Part shown: in pieces, positions 1 through 8,638 of the stretch | Numbering within the stretch: the stretch's first letter is position 1 | How the letters are laid out: each line of letters opens with the position of its first letter | Assembly: GCA_964625575.1 (NCBI GenBank) | Contig: CAZVBQ010000013.1 | Location: forward strand, 1-64,000 | Source of the DNA: UTCHB3 sp964625575 | Lineage (GTDB): Bacteria > Bacteroidota > Ignavibacteria > Ignavibacteriales > Ignavibacteriaceae | Length of the DNA stretch: 64,000 bases | Direction of reading: 5' to 3' | Notes under the pieces: generated by a model | Told to the model about the DNA's origin: nothing | The model's database searches: none | What the model saw: only the letters and a program-made list of their open reading frames with translations | Program-made: the position numbers and the translations under genes

Positions 1-66
1 ATCCCAAACACCAAACACCAAATCCCAAACACCAAACACCAAATCCCAAACACCAAATCCCAAACA
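1..66. repeat. Heptamer tandem tract (CAAACAC/CAAATCC)
   Basis: The first 66 bases are back-to-back 7-mers alternating between CAAACAC and CAAATCC. The tract runs straight up to the stop codon of the minus-strand methyltransferase at 67-69, so it forms that gene's immediate 3' flank. It belongs to the wider class of 7-8 bp degenerate tracts in this window. It is cut by the window edge, so its full length is unknown. Confidence 0.85.
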
Positions 67-771
67 CTACTTAACCGCTACAACCACTTGCACGATACCA
101 AATGTAAAAAGGTGCCTCTCCACTTTTGAGAAACCGGCTTCCTTAAAGAGTTTCACGAGGTCAACATTTCTGTCAAAATCTTCAACCGAGTCGGGCAGAT
201 ATTCATACGCCATCGGGTGACCTGAGACGATCCTCCCTACCAACGGCAAAATATTCTTGAAGTAGAATTTATAAAGCGCTTTGAAGAATGGATTTTTCGG
301 CATGGCAAACTCGAGAACTGTAGCCCTTCCACCCGCTGATATAACCCTGTTGAACTCGCGGAATGCAAGCGGAATGTCGTAGAAGTTTCTTACGCCAAAA
401 GCCACGGTTATATTTGTAACCGAGTCTTTTTTCAGAGGAATGTTTTCTGCTGCTGTCTGAAAATTCTTCTGATTTATCCAGTCAACTTTTTTGTTGAAAA
501 GTGAAAGCATATTGTAGGAAAAATCGGCGCCGAATATTTTGGTTACACCATATTTCCGCGCCTGAATCGCAACATCTCCAGTGCCGCAAGCCATGTCAAG
601 AAGGATCGTTTCCTTCCCTATCTTGCTAAGTTTCAGTGCTTTTTTACGCCAGTAGGTATCAACTCCCGCGCTGAGTACCCTGTTAAGCAGGTCGTACTTC
701 GACGCGATTGAGTCGAACATCTTTTTTACTTCAGTTTTCTTTTCTTCTTTTGCAAACAGTGTGGTTGACAT
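67..771 (-). CDS. ubiE: Demethylmenaquinone/ubiquinone C-methyltransferase (UbiE/MenG)
   Basis: This 234-residue protein is a class I SAM-dependent methyltransferase of the UbiE/COQ5 family, which performs the last C-methylation in menaquinone (or ubiquinone) synthesis. The family signature YDLLNRVLSAGVDTYWR is at residues 26-42 and the SAM-binding motif LDMACGTGD at 58-66. Length is normal for the family. In a Bacteroidota-like cell menaquinone is the expected quinone, so menG is an equally good name. It lies 36 bp downstream of rsmA on the same strand and probably shares its transcript. Its stop codon abuts a heptamer repeat tract. The family call is secure; the quinone type is inference. 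Confidence 0.93.
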   Translation of the reverse strand: MSTTLFAKEEKKTEVKKMFDSIASKYDLLNRVLSAGVDTYWRKKALKLSKIGKETILLDMACGTGDVAIQARKYGVTKIFGADFSYNMLSLFNKKVDWINQKNFQTAAENIPLKKDSVTNITVAFGVRNFYDIPLAFREFNRVISAGGRATVLEFAMPKNPFFKALYKFYFKNILPLVGRIVSGHPMAYEYLPDSVEDFDRNVDLVKLFKEAGFSKVERHLFTFGIVQVVVAVK

Positions 772-807
772 CTTATCTCAAATTTTTCAATACAGTAGTA
801 ACAAAAA

Positions 808-1590
808 TTATTGCCGGTCTGTTTCAATCGCGTCCGACATTGTGTTGGCGAGGTGAATAAATTCTTCCGGCGTCAGTTGTTCTGCTCTCCTCCCCAGATC
901 AATCGGGGAAATGTAGCCTACGGGAAGTGTCTCCAGCACGGTCGAGAGAGCGTTCCTCAGCGTTTTGCGTCTCTGATTGAAAGCTGTGCGAACGACCTTC
1001 CTAAAAAGCTTATGGTCTTTTATGAGGCTTTCATCACGGTCGAATTTCAGACTGATTATGGCGGAATCCACCTTTGGCTTCGGAAAAAACACTGTGGAGG
1101 GAACCTTGAAATGAAATGTGAGCGTGGCGTAAACTCCCAGCACAACGCTGAGGATGCCGTACTCCTTGTTATTCGGTGGTGCCGTTATCCTCCGGGCAAC
1201 CTCAAGCTGAACCATCAGCATCACATCGTTCACATGCTCTCTTTCTTCAAGAAGCTTGAAGATAATTGGGGTGGTAATGTTGTAAGGGATGTTCCCTATC
1301 ACCCTGAGTTTCTTCCCCGCCGCCACTTCCTTCAGCCACACTTCCATGAAATCACCTTCAATAACCGGAAGCGAAGGGAATTTTTCACGAAGCAATTCTA
1401 TCGCCCGGGTGTCGATTTCAACAACCCGCAGATCACAGCCACTGCTCAGAAGTTTCTCCGTTATCGCGCCCTTCCCGGGTCCGATCTCAAGCACGGTATC
1501 ATCAGGAAGGGGGTTAAAAGTATCTACGATTTTGCTGATGTATCTCGGATCGGTGAGAAAGTTTTGTCCGAATCTTTTTAGGGGCTTCAA
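808..1590 (-). CDS. rsmA: 16S rRNA (adenine1518/1519-N6)-dimethyltransferase RsmA/KsgA
   Basis: The product dimethylates two adjacent adenines in the 3' terminal helix of 16S rRNA during small-subunit maturation. The 260 residues carry the family start GQNFL (8-12), SAM motif EIGPGKG (35-41) and the catalytic N6-adenine motif NIPY (100-103). The C-terminal part has the usual PKPKVDSAI and FNQRRKTLRN segments. Length is typical. It is the promoter-proximal gene of an rsmA-ubiE pair. The 122-bp gap to the divergent ROK gene must hold both promoters. A long open antisense frame over this gene looks like a codon-bias shadow. Confidence 0.96.
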   Translation of the reverse strand: MKPLKRFGQNFLTDPRYISKIVDTFNPLPDDTVLEIGPGKGAITEKLLSSGCDLRVVEIDTRAIELLREKFPSLPVIEGDFMEVWLKEVAAGKKLRVIGNIPYNITTPIIFKLLEEREHVNDVMLMVQLEVARRITAPPNNKEYGILSVVLGVYATLTFHFKVPSTVFFPKPKVDSAIISLKFDRDESLIKDHKLFRKVVRTAFNQRRKTLRNALSTVLETLPVGYISPIDLGRRAEQLTPEEFIHLANTMSDAIETDRQ

Positions 1591-1712
1591 TGTTTCGCGG
1601 GTTTTTCTATTTTTATATTTTTATTATAAGAATTTTGTAAAATCAGTCCGAAACTTACAAAGAATAGCTGACTTCCGTGTCAGTGACTTGAAATCCAAAT
1701 AAAGGAATAACC

Positions 1713-2687
1713 GTGGAACCAAAATTTGTCGTCAGCCTGGATGTTGGCGGTACCAAGAAACTTGCCGCTGTCGTTAACTCCAACGATGGTGTAATAGCAA
1801 GTCTTAAGAAGCAAACACCTGACTCAAATACTCACGAAGGATTCTCCCGCTCTCTCGTCGAACTCACAAACGAGGTGATCGGTGTCGCGGGCATACAACC
1901 CGAACAGGTGGCAGCGGTTGTCGTTGGCATTCCCGGCTCGGTTAATATGGAAACGGGCGTGATCGGAATTGCTCCCAACCTTGGATTGAAGAACTATCAC
2001 GTTGGCGAGCATCTTAAAGACAGGCTCCCCTATCCGGTGATCATCGAAAATGATGTAAATCTTGCCGCAGCCGGTGAACTCGCTTTCGGAGCTGCCAAAG
2101 GGAAAAAGAACGCCCTGGTTGTTTTCGTCGGCACCGGAATTGGTGGTGGACTGATCATTGACGGCAAGGTCTATCGCGGTTCGGGATGGGTTGCCGGTGA
2201 GATCGGGCATATGAACGTGCACGAACAGGGACCGAAATGCGGATGCGGTCAGACCGGTTGCTTTGAAGCCCTCGCGAGCCGGACGGCAATGGTGCGCGAT
2301 ATCGTTTCCCTGATCAAAAAAGGTAAACCGAGCATGCTTAAAGACAAAGCCGATAAAAGCAAGGAGATAAAAAGCAAAGCACTCGCCCGGGCTCTTGAAT
2401 CAGGCGACAAGGTCACAACCAAAGTCGTGAATCAGGCATGCAAAACAATCGGTCGTGTACTTGCCGGTATCAATAATCTCATGAATCTCGAAATCATCAT
2501 CATTGGTGGCGGGGTTCTTGAGGCGAATGAATCTTACATGCTGCCAAGAATTAAATCCTCTTTCCATAAGTTCTCTCTTGGTGATGCTGCCAAATCCGTG
2601 CAGATAGTAGGTACCATCCTTAGGGATGATGCCGCGATCTACGGAGGAATTGCTCTCACGGAAGAGTTTTTAAATGTGAAATGTTAG
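1713..2687 (+). CDS. ROK family sugar kinase (glucokinase-like)
   Basis: The protein (324 residues) belongs to the ROK family, which phosphorylates glucose or other hexoses, or regulates sugar genes. The N-terminal phosphate loop DVGGTK is at residues 10-15. The sugar-binding GEIGH motif is followed by the zinc cluster CGCGQTGC near residues 176-184. There is no N-terminal helix-turn-helix, so an enzyme is more likely than a repressor. Glucokinase is the usual annotation, but substrate cannot be read from sequence. The last codons and the TAG stop lie inside a short repeat (2671-2700), so the original C-terminus may have been altered. Confidence 0.87.
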   Translation: MEPKFVVSLDVGGTKKLAAVVNSNDGVIASLKKQTPDSNTHEGFSRSLVELTNEVIGVAGIQPEQVAAVVVGIPGSVNMETGVIGIAPNLGLKNYHVGEHLKDRLPYPVIIENDVNLAAAGELAFGAAKGKKNALVVFVGTGIGGGLIIDGKVYRGSGWVAGEIGHMNVHEQGPKCGCGQTGCFEALASRTAMVRDIVSLIKKGKPSMLKDKADKSKEIKSKALARALESGDKVTTKVVNQACKTIGRVLAGINNLMNLEIIIIGGGVLEANESYMLPRIKSSFHKFSLGDAAKSVQIVGTILRDDAAIYGGIALTEEFLNVKC

Positions 2688-2700
2688 ATGTGAAATGTTA
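2671..2700. repeat. Short tract of the AACATTT/CACATTT family at the ROK gene end
   Basis: The block ATGTGAAATGTTA occurs twice in a row here. Its reverse complement (TAACATTTCACAT) matches the AACATTT/CACATTT tract at 20260-20316. It encodes the last residues and the stop codon of the ROK kinase. It is one of several tracts that sit on gene 3' ends. Confidence 0.65.
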
Positions 2701-2706
2701 TTTTTT

Positions 2707-2737
2707 AAGGCTGCTTTGATGGGCAGCCTTTTTTGTT
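2707..2737. terminator. Bidirectional rho-independent terminator
   Basis: The stem AAGGCTGC (2707-2714) pairs with GCAGCCTT (2723-2730) around a TTTGATGG loop, followed by a T-rich run on the plus strand. A T-run upstream gives the matching U-tract for the minus strand. It sits between the convergent ROK and AAA genes, so it can end both transcripts. Confidence 0.85.
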
Positions 2738-4453
2738 TTAAGTGACTTCGACAAGCTCGTAACTGGATTTTCCGGTGAAGAGGATCGCGTAGGTTTTACA
2801 GACGGTTCCTTCAGCTTCTAGTTCTGCCTTGTAGGTTCTCACCTGCTCGATCGCCTTCGCTTTTTCAGTTTCGATGGTTTCCTTGGTGCTTCTCTTCAGA
2901 TATTTAAGTTCGAGAAGAAAGTTATCCTTCCCCGGATTGATTTTTGTAGGAAGAAGAAGCAGATCCGCATATCCTTCCCTGTTCTCATGCTCACTCTTCA
3001 CAAAATAGGCATTGTTCCCCATCAAAAGTGTCATGAAGATCATCTTTATGTTCTTCTCACTGAACTTCTGCAGGTCACGATTGGAGAGATTTTTCAGTAT
3101 TGAATGGACATAGGCGACAAGTTTGTCCACCTTTCCCTCTTCTGACATCTCAATCAAAGAATCTCTCATCGGAACACTCTCATACTGTATTTTGTGGCGG
3201 GCTTCGAACAAATACCGGAAATACTCCCAGTACATCTGCTTGATTACATAATTTGGGATCACAAAATCATAGAACTGAAACTTGTCACCCTGCATCGTTA
3301 GAAGGCCGTTGTAGAATAGAAGTGATATCGCTTCAACCCGCGTATAAGGAAGTTCGAAGTTGAATTGAATTGTGAGCTTCTCGCTAATTATCTCCTTATT
3401 CAGTATTTCCTGGATAATAGTCTCTGATACTTCACCCGGCAACAAGGAAAGAATATTGGAAATCTTCTTATAGTCAGAAGTCACATTTATATCCGCCATC
3501 TCATCCGGATACTTGAAGTTACGACTGAACGAAGAAAGGAAACTGATGACCATCTGAGGATTATACAATTTCTCACTGGCTTCCCGCGAAAATCTGCTTC
3601 CATTGTACCATGCGCGCATGTCAGTGACAACAGTGTCGATATTGAATTTACCTTCTTCATAGATGGTACCCTCGATCATACCACGCAATTCAGCTTCAGT
3701 AAATCCAGCCATATTATGGAAATCCGGGTGAAGCGTAAGATTTTGCGCGACATTGAATCCGCTTGTCATGCTATCAAGTGTTACAGGGGTAACTCCTGTC
3801 GCAAAGAAGCGGTCGATTAAACCTTCGCCCATAAACTGTTTAAGCACCTCGTAGAATTTTCTGACCCAACCATTTCGAGATACTATCTCTTTAAAATGGT
3901 CGCGATTAAATGAGAACAGCTCATTCGTAAAGTGGTCGTATTCATCGATAAGTATATATATTTTACCGTCAGGAACCAATTTTTCAAATAAAGTGAGAAA
4001 CCTGCGCATGAGTTCAGGACTTGAAAGATCACTCCAAAAGACCTCCTGATCTTCATCTGTACCAATTGAATATGTATTTAAAAATCGCATGATCTGAGAA
4101 GATATTTCAGCATTAAATTCCTTTTCAATCTCATCAGGATTCTGAGTTTTGATTCCACTGAAATTGAAATTAAGAATGTAATAGCTGTTCCTCAGCGGTG
4201 TGGTGTTCTCCGGTTTTCCAATGAAATACTGCCCAAAGAGCTCCTCGAAGCGGGACTTGTGTTGTATCCCGTAATAGTACTCGAGCATCGAGAGAGTGAG
4301 AGACTTGCCAAACCTGCGGGGACGAAGAAAGAAAATATTCTTAAAATTAATGCCCTCGAGATTTATGATAAATTGAGTTTTATCAACAAAGTAGGCACCT
4401 TCTTGCGAAAGTGTGGCAAAATTCGATGTAAGTGAGGGTATTCGCTTCTTCAT
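2738..4453 (-). CDS. AAA-ATPase-like protein with C-terminal PD-(D/E)XK nuclease-like domain (DUF1703 type)
   Basis: This 571-residue protein has the two-part layout of the 'predicted AAA-ATPase/DUF1703' family, which occurs in many copies in Bacteroidota. The N-terminal half starts with the family motif FVDKTQ (22-27) and a Walker-A-like RPRRFGKS (44-51), followed by an IDEYDHF Walker-B-like segment. The C-terminal half ends in a PD-(D/E)XK-like core, with YADLLLL and FLLELKYLK near residues 490-520. The biological role of the family is not established; links to mobile DNA or defence are speculation. It is a monocistronic minus-strand gene with a terminator at its end and a 230-bp AT-rich region before it. 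Membership is clear, function is not. Confidence 0.87.
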   Translation of the reverse strand: MKKRIPSLTSNFATLSQEGAYFVDKTQFIINLEGINFKNIFFLRPRRFGKSLTLSMLEYYYGIQHKSRFEELFGQYFIGKPENTTPLRNSYYILNFNFSGIKTQNPDEIEKEFNAEISSQIMRFLNTYSIGTDEDQEVFWSDLSSPELMRRFLTLFEKLVPDGKIYILIDEYDHFTNELFSFNRDHFKEIVSRNGWVRKFYEVLKQFMGEGLIDRFFATGVTPVTLDSMTSGFNVAQNLTLHPDFHNMAGFTEAELRGMIEGTIYEEGKFNIDTVVTDMRAWYNGSRFSREASEKLYNPQMVISFLSSFSRNFKYPDEMADINVTSDYKKISNILSLLPGEVSETIIQEILNKEIISEKLTIQFNFELPYTRVEAISLLFYNGLLTMQGDKFQFYDFVIPNYVIKQMYWEYFRYLFEARHKIQYESVPMRDSLIEMSEEGKVDKLVAYVHSILKNLSNRDLQKFSEKNIKMIFMTLLMGNNAYFVKSEHENREGYADLLLLPTKINPGKDNFLLELKYLKRSTKETIETEKAKAIEQVRTYKAELEAEGTVCKTYAILFTGKSSYELVEVT

Positions 4454-4686
4454 TTCTCAGCTCGGAAAAATATGTTTATCAAACATTAAAGATACTAATT
4501 TCTGTCTGATCAGATGCAGTTGTCGTTATCCTCCATCACTGAATAAAAATAAAATATTTTCATTTAATTCGTTTCCAGTATGATTATTTTCTTATATTGA
4601 ATTTCGGATTAAAATATTTATTATTTAATTCCCGCCAAACAAAACCTGTAAACAAAGATAATTTAATCATAAAAACGAGGTAGATA

Positions 4687-5517
4687 GTGGTAAAACACGC
4701 GATTTCATTCCTTTTTATCATTTTTCTTACAGTAAAAATTTCCGCGCAGACTGAAAGCGCCATCGAAATGGTGGAAGTGCCGGGCGGAAGTTTCTTAATG
4801 GGCTGCAATTCCGAATTGGTTAATTGCGAGTCGAGCGAGCGCCCCGCTCACAAGGTCACTCTTACCGGTTTCAAGATCGGCAAGTACCCCGTCTCAGAAA
4901 AGGTGTGGGACAAGGTAATGGACGGCGAAAACAACGGAAGTGACAAACATAAATCAGGCATTTCATGGTATCAAGCGGTGGAGTTCTGCAACAAACTAAG
5001 CGAACTGGAAGGGCTTACTCCCGTCTATAAAATCGATAAATCCACAAAGGACCCGAATAACACCGATACATATATCGACGACCTGAGATACACAGTTACA
5101 GGCGATTTCAGCGCGAATGGTTACCGTCTTCCAACCGAATCGGAATGGGAATATGCCGCGATCGGGGCGAACAAGAGCAAAGGATACATCTACAGCGGCA
5201 GCAATGATTTTCTTGAAGTTGCCTGGTGCAAAGAAAATGACGAGGAAGTTGCCGGGGGTAAAAAAATCTTAAAACCGAATGAACTCGGTATTCATGGTAT
5301 GAGCGGCGGACTTCATGAATTATGCTGGGACTGGTTTGGAGACTACAATCCCTCTGCAAAGGTCGATCCTTCGGGCGCGGAATCAGGTTCGAGAAGAGTC
5401 GCCCGGGGCGGCAGTCGTGAAGACGCGGGAACGCAAACCCGGACAACCCTTCGTTGGGGTGTTTCACCAAAAGTGGCGAATGAGCTTTTCGGTCTTAGAG
5501 TGGTAAAGGCTAACTAA
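4687..5517 (+). CDS. Secreted SUMF1/formylglycine-generating-enzyme-like protein lacking active-site cysteines
   Basis: The 276 residues begin with a signal peptide (about 1-20) and continue with the FGE-sulfatase/SUMF1 fold (MVEVPGGSFLMGC, YPVSEKVW, YRLPTESEWEYAA, RVARGGS, FGLRVV). In true formylglycine-generating enzymes two cysteines follow the RGGS motif. Here the stretch RGGSREDAGTQTRTTLRWG has none, so sulfatase activation is unlikely. The fold is widely reused for binding and in other exported proteins. The start is GTG at 4687, followed directly by the signal peptide. It converges with the ABC-F gene with one base between stop codons. The fold call is secure; the role is unknown. Confidence 0.86.
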   Translation: MVKHAISFLFIIFLTVKISAQTESAIEMVEVPGGSFLMGCNSELVNCESSERPAHKVTLTGFKIGKYPVSEKVWDKVMDGENNGSDKHKSGISWYQAVEFCNKLSELEGLTPVYKIDKSTKDPNNTDTYIDDLRYTVTGDFSANGYRLPTESEWEYAAIGANKSKGYIYSGSNDFLEVAWCKENDEEVAGGKKILKPNELGIHGMSGGLHELCWDWFGDYNPSAKVDPSGAESGSRRVARGGSREDAGTQTRTTLRWGVSPKVANELFGLRVVKAN

Positions 5518-5518
5518 T

Positions 5519-7474
5519 TTACTCTAAATTAGCGAGGATATCCTCCAGCTCAGTCTGGAGGCCCTCCCATTTTTCCATCTGTAATTCGATCTCTGATTTT
5601 AACTTCTGATATCTGGCTGTCTCAGTAAGTGAGAACTCAGGATCATCGAAGAATCCCGGTGCTTCCATCTCTTTCTCAATCGAGGCGATTTCTTCTTCAA
5701 GTCCGGCGATCTCGTTTTCAACCTTAGCGATCTTTTCGTTGATCACTTTAGTCGCTTTGTAACGTTTGTTCCGGAGCTCAGCCTCGAGTCGTTTTTGGTC
5801 TTTTCTATTCGCTGAAGCCTCAGCTTCTTGTTTGCGGGAAGTGGCGGCGAGTTCGTTTCTCTCCATCATTTCCTCACCACGTTTCTGCAGATAATACTCA
5901 ATGGTTCCGGGGAAGACCCTGAAAGAACCACGCCTGATCTCAACCACTTTGTTTACTACAGGCTGAAGAAAATCAACATCATGAGAAACTATAACCAATG
6001 AACCCGGGAAGTTCATAAGTGCCTTTTGGAGGACAAGTTTGCTGTTATAATCGAGGTGGTTCGTCGGCTCATCCATTATCAGAAGGTTCGCCTTCTTAAG
6101 CAGAAGAAGCGCCAGCGCCACTCTGCTTTTCTCGCCACCCGAGAGTACACCGACTTTCTTGAAAACATCATCTCCGGTGAACAGAAACGATCCGGCAAGT
6201 GCCCTGATCTGCGGCAGGGTCATGTCACCCGCTTCCATGGCGATGGTTTCAAGAACATCGAGTTCGGGATCAAGCACTTCGCTCTGTTCCTGCGAAAAAT
6301 ACGCGACCGACGTATTATAGCCGGGGATTTTCTCACCGGATGTTGGCGTAAGAACCGAAGCAATAATTTTTGACAGCGTTGATTTTCCCGCTCCATTAGG
6401 ACCTACAAAAGCAAGCTTGTCGCCCTTCTCGATCCTCAGATCGATCCTGTCGAGCACAAGATTTTCACCGAACCGCATGGTCAGGTTCTTCACCTCATAC
6501 ATGATCTCCGCTGATTTAGGTGGTTCGGGAAACTTAAAGGCTATCCCCTTCTCAAAATCGGGTAGATCTATTTTCTCGAACCTTTCAAGCATCTTAACCC
6601 GGCTCTGAACCTGTTTCGCCTTGGTGGATTTGTACCTGAATCTGTCGATGAAACTCTGTATTTCCTTCATCCGTTTCTGTTGCTGCTCAAACTCATGCTC
6701 GACACGTTCATCCCGTTCAACTTTGGCACGAAGATAATGATCAAAGTTGCCGTTGAAAACAGAGAAGTCTGTATTATAAATCTCAAGTGTCTTGTTTGTC
6801 ACAGCATTAACGAAACGGCGATCGTGCGAAACAAGTAGAAGTGCTCCCTTATATGTACGTAGAAAGCCTGTGAGCCATTCAAGTGAATCGATGTCGAGGT
6901 GGTTTGTAGGCTCATCCATCATAAGAAGATCGTTCTCCGCGATGAGCATTTTAGCAAGAGCGATACGCATCTGCCACCCGCCTGAAAAATGGTCTGTGAG
7001 TTTTTCGAAATCACTTTGTGAGAAACCAAGACCCAACAACACCTTCTCGACACGTGCTTCAGCGCTGTATGAATCGATCTCTTCAAGCCTTTGATGTATC
7101 TCACCCAACTGCTCAACGAGCCCAAGTCGTTCAAGTTCTTCCAGCCCCGGGTCACTCAGAAGAGTGGTGATCTCATTCTCTTTTGCCTGAAGTTCTTTCA
7201 ACCCTGGCACGCCCGCGAGCGCTTCCTCAAGCAGTGGTCTTCCCTTGTGCGTAACATTCTCCTGCGGAAGGTAACCCACTGCCAGATTCTTCCGCTTAAA
7301 GATATCCCCCTTCTCCGGCTCAAGCATGCCGTTAAGCATCTTAAGAAGGGATGACTTTCCGGTTCCGTTCGATCCCACGAGAGAGATCTTGTCACCGGCA
7401 TTTATCTTAAAATTTACGTCTTTATAAAGGTACTTCCCCCCGAATTGGAGGGAAAGGTTTACTATATCTATCAT
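5519..7474 (-). CDS. ABC-F family ATP-binding protein (ribosome-associated type)
   Basis: The 651-residue protein has two ABC domains and no membrane segment, the hallmark of ABC-F proteins, which act on ribosomes. Walker A motifs are GSNGTGKS (34-41) and GPNGAGKS in the second domain. Signature motifs are FSGGWQMRIALAK and LSGGEKSRVALAL, each followed by MDEPTNHLD. The inter-domain linker is a charged helix (EFEQQQKRMKEIQSFIDRF), and the last 100 residues form a second predicted coiled coil, as in the Uup/YheS group. The exact subfamily and any antibiotic resistance role cannot be told. Upstream is a repeat-filled 127-bp spacer after the PGI/PMI gene, so co-transcription is uncertain. Confidence 0.92.
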   Translation of the reverse strand: MIDIVNLSLQFGGKYLYKDVNFKINAGDKISLVGSNGTGKSSLLKMLNGMLEPEKGDIFKRKNLAVGYLPQENVTHKGRPLLEEALAGVPGLKELQAKENEITTLLSDPGLEELERLGLVEQLGEIHQRLEEIDSYSAEARVEKVLLGLGFSQSDFEKLTDHFSGGWQMRIALAKMLIAENDLLMMDEPTNHLDIDSLEWLTGFLRTYKGALLLVSHDRRFVNAVTNKTLEIYNTDFSVFNGNFDHYLRAKVERDERVEHEFEQQQKRMKEIQSFIDRFRYKSTKAKQVQSRVKMLERFEKIDLPDFEKGIAFKFPEPPKSAEIMYEVKNLTMRFGENLVLDRIDLRIEKGDKLAFVGPNGAGKSTLSKIIASVLTPTSGEKIPGYNTSVAYFSQEQSEVLDPELDVLETIAMEAGDMTLPQIRALAGSFLFTGDDVFKKVGVLSGGEKSRVALALLLLKKANLLIMDEPTNHLDYNSKLVLQKALMNFPGSLVIVSHDVDFLQPVVNKVVEIRRGSFRVFPGTIEYYLQKRGEEMMERNELAATSRKQEAEASANRKDQKRLEAELRNKRYKATKVINEKIAKVENEIAGLEEEIASIEKEMEAPGFFDDPEFSLTETARYQKLKSEIELQMEKWEGLQTELEDILANLE

Positions 7475-7486
7475 TTAATTCCGTGG

Positions 7487-7559
7487 TTAGTGGCGAGTAG
7501 CGAGTAGCGAGTAGTGAGAGGCCAGGGCTCATACTTCATACATCATACTCCATACAAAA
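7487..7559. repeat. Heptamer tracts GAGTAGC-type and CTCATAC-type
   Basis: Bases 7487-7517 are repeats of GAGTAGC/GAGTAGT/GAGTGGC. From 7528 to 7559 there follow CTCATAC, TTCATAC, ATCATAC and TCCATAC units. The first family recurs at 9991, 26812, 26912, 56480 and 56534. The second recurs inside glnE at 10981. The 127-bp gap between PGI/PMI and ABC-F consists almost entirely of these and the next repeat. Confidence 0.8.
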
Positions 7560-7564
7560 ACTTC

Positions 7565-7604
7565 ACAGTTCACCTCGCCGCGGCGAGTCACAGTTCACAC
7601 TTCA
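7565..7604. repeat. 40-bp repeat with CTCGCCGCGGCGAG palindrome, copy 1
   Basis: This 40-bp sequence is identical, in reverse complement, to 40576-40615 near recN. At its centre is the perfect palindrome CTCGCCGCGGCGAG, flanked by TTCAC-type units. It includes the stop codon of the PGI/PMI gene (7602-7604), so the repeat defines the end of that reading frame. Confidence 0.85.
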
Positions 7605-8627
7605 GGCTAATCTTCTCTTTAGCAAATGTATAAAATCAATCTCCACCGGATCTTTTTCCCAAACGATGGCGCGGTAGTAGGTTATCCAGTCGGTGTAGTA
7701 GATAATCTCGAAGAGGCGTTCATGGTAAGTTGGGAGATTGCTTGTGATCTTTACAAGAGGTACTTCCAATTTCTCAAGAATTTCGTTGAAGATATCGAAC
7801 CGCTTCTGGATCTGGGGGTGAATTGTCGCGTCAAGCACTTCAAATACTATCCAGTTCTCATTCATCTGCCCGTATGTCTCCCAACCGATTATCTCATTGT
7901 GGTTCATCTCCGGGAAGACGTTGTGGAACGCGTGGGTTTTGCCGTTCTCATTGAACTGTCCCTTGAACCGTGTGCCGAGTGAATCTGTTACCCCGGCAGC
8001 CGAGTAAATTAACGGGAGCTTGCCGTTAACTGTCTCAGCAACTGACCAGGCGGAGTTCTGCGGTTGGGAGAATTCTTCCCCTTTTGCTTTGATCCTGGCG
8101 ACAATTCTACCTAACAGTTCATTATCTCTTTTCACGAGACCAAGTTTCGCGAACAGGTTCAGGATATTAAAGAAGGAAGTGTAAAGGGCGTACCTCGGCT
8201 GGAAGCCGGGCATTAGCGGGACGGCAAGTATGCCATCGCGGTCAGCCCACTCTTTCAGGGTTCCACCTGTAGTAAGGCACACCCTGATGGCACCCTTCTC
8301 ACCCGCTGCCTGATAAGCGGATAGTGTCTCTTCGGTCGTGCCGGAGTATGAAGAAAGCAACACAAGTGTTTCTTCCGAGGTGAAATTCGGTACCCCATAA
8401 TTGCGGTTAACATAAAGGGGAACTTTCAGTTCATCCTTGGCCCAGAGGGCGAATACATCACCGGCGATCGCTGAACCGCCAAGACCACAGATCACTATAT
8501 TTTTTATGTTTTTAACATCAATATTTACTTCATATTTGTTAACCAGGGCATTTTCTATCTGTTGCCATGAGTTCTTCAGCACGTCAAACTGACCCGTGGG
8601 GTCAAGTCTTTTTATAAGTTCAGTCAT
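7602..8627 (-). CDS. Bifunctional phosphoglucose/phosphomannose isomerase
   Basis: The 341-residue protein fits the SIS-domain PGI/PMI family known from archaea and some bacteria. It interconverts glucose-6-P or mannose-6-P with fructose-6-P. The first SIS lobe carries VICGLGGSAIAGD (near 46-58) and LLSSYSGTTEET. The second half has FPEMNHNEI with the conserved catalytic Glu-His region, and the C-terminal YYRAIVWEKDPVEIDFI segment. Length is normal. It starts 11 bp after the DUF2723 gene, in the chain glnE > DUF2723 > PGI/PMI. A sugar-phosphate supply role for glycan synthesis would suit the neighbouring DUF2723 glycosyltransferase-like protein, but that link is inference. Its stop codon is contributed by a 40-bp repeat. 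Confidence 0.86.
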   Translation of the reverse strand: MTELIKRLDPTGQFDVLKNSWQQIENALVNKYEVNIDVKNIKNIVICGLGGSAIAGDVFALWAKDELKVPLYVNRNYGVPNFTSEETLVLLSSYSGTTEETLSAYQAAGEKGAIRVCLTTGGTLKEWADRDGILAVPLMPGFQPRYALYTSFFNILNLFAKLGLVKRDNELLGRIVARIKAKGEEFSQPQNSAWSVAETVNGKLPLIYSAAGVTDSLGTRFKGQFNENGKTHAFHNVFPEMNHNEIIGWETYGQMNENWIVFEVLDATIHPQIQKRFDIFNEILEKLEVPLVKITSNLPTYHERLFEIIYYTDWITYYRAIVWEKDPVEIDFIHLLKRRLA

Positions 8628-8638
8628 TTTTTCACTTT

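Noticed and set aside
811..1581. 256-residue plus-strand frame opposite rsmA
   Set aside because: It covers nearly all of rsmA on the other strand, has no family match, and looks like a codon-bias shadow of a well-recognised gene.
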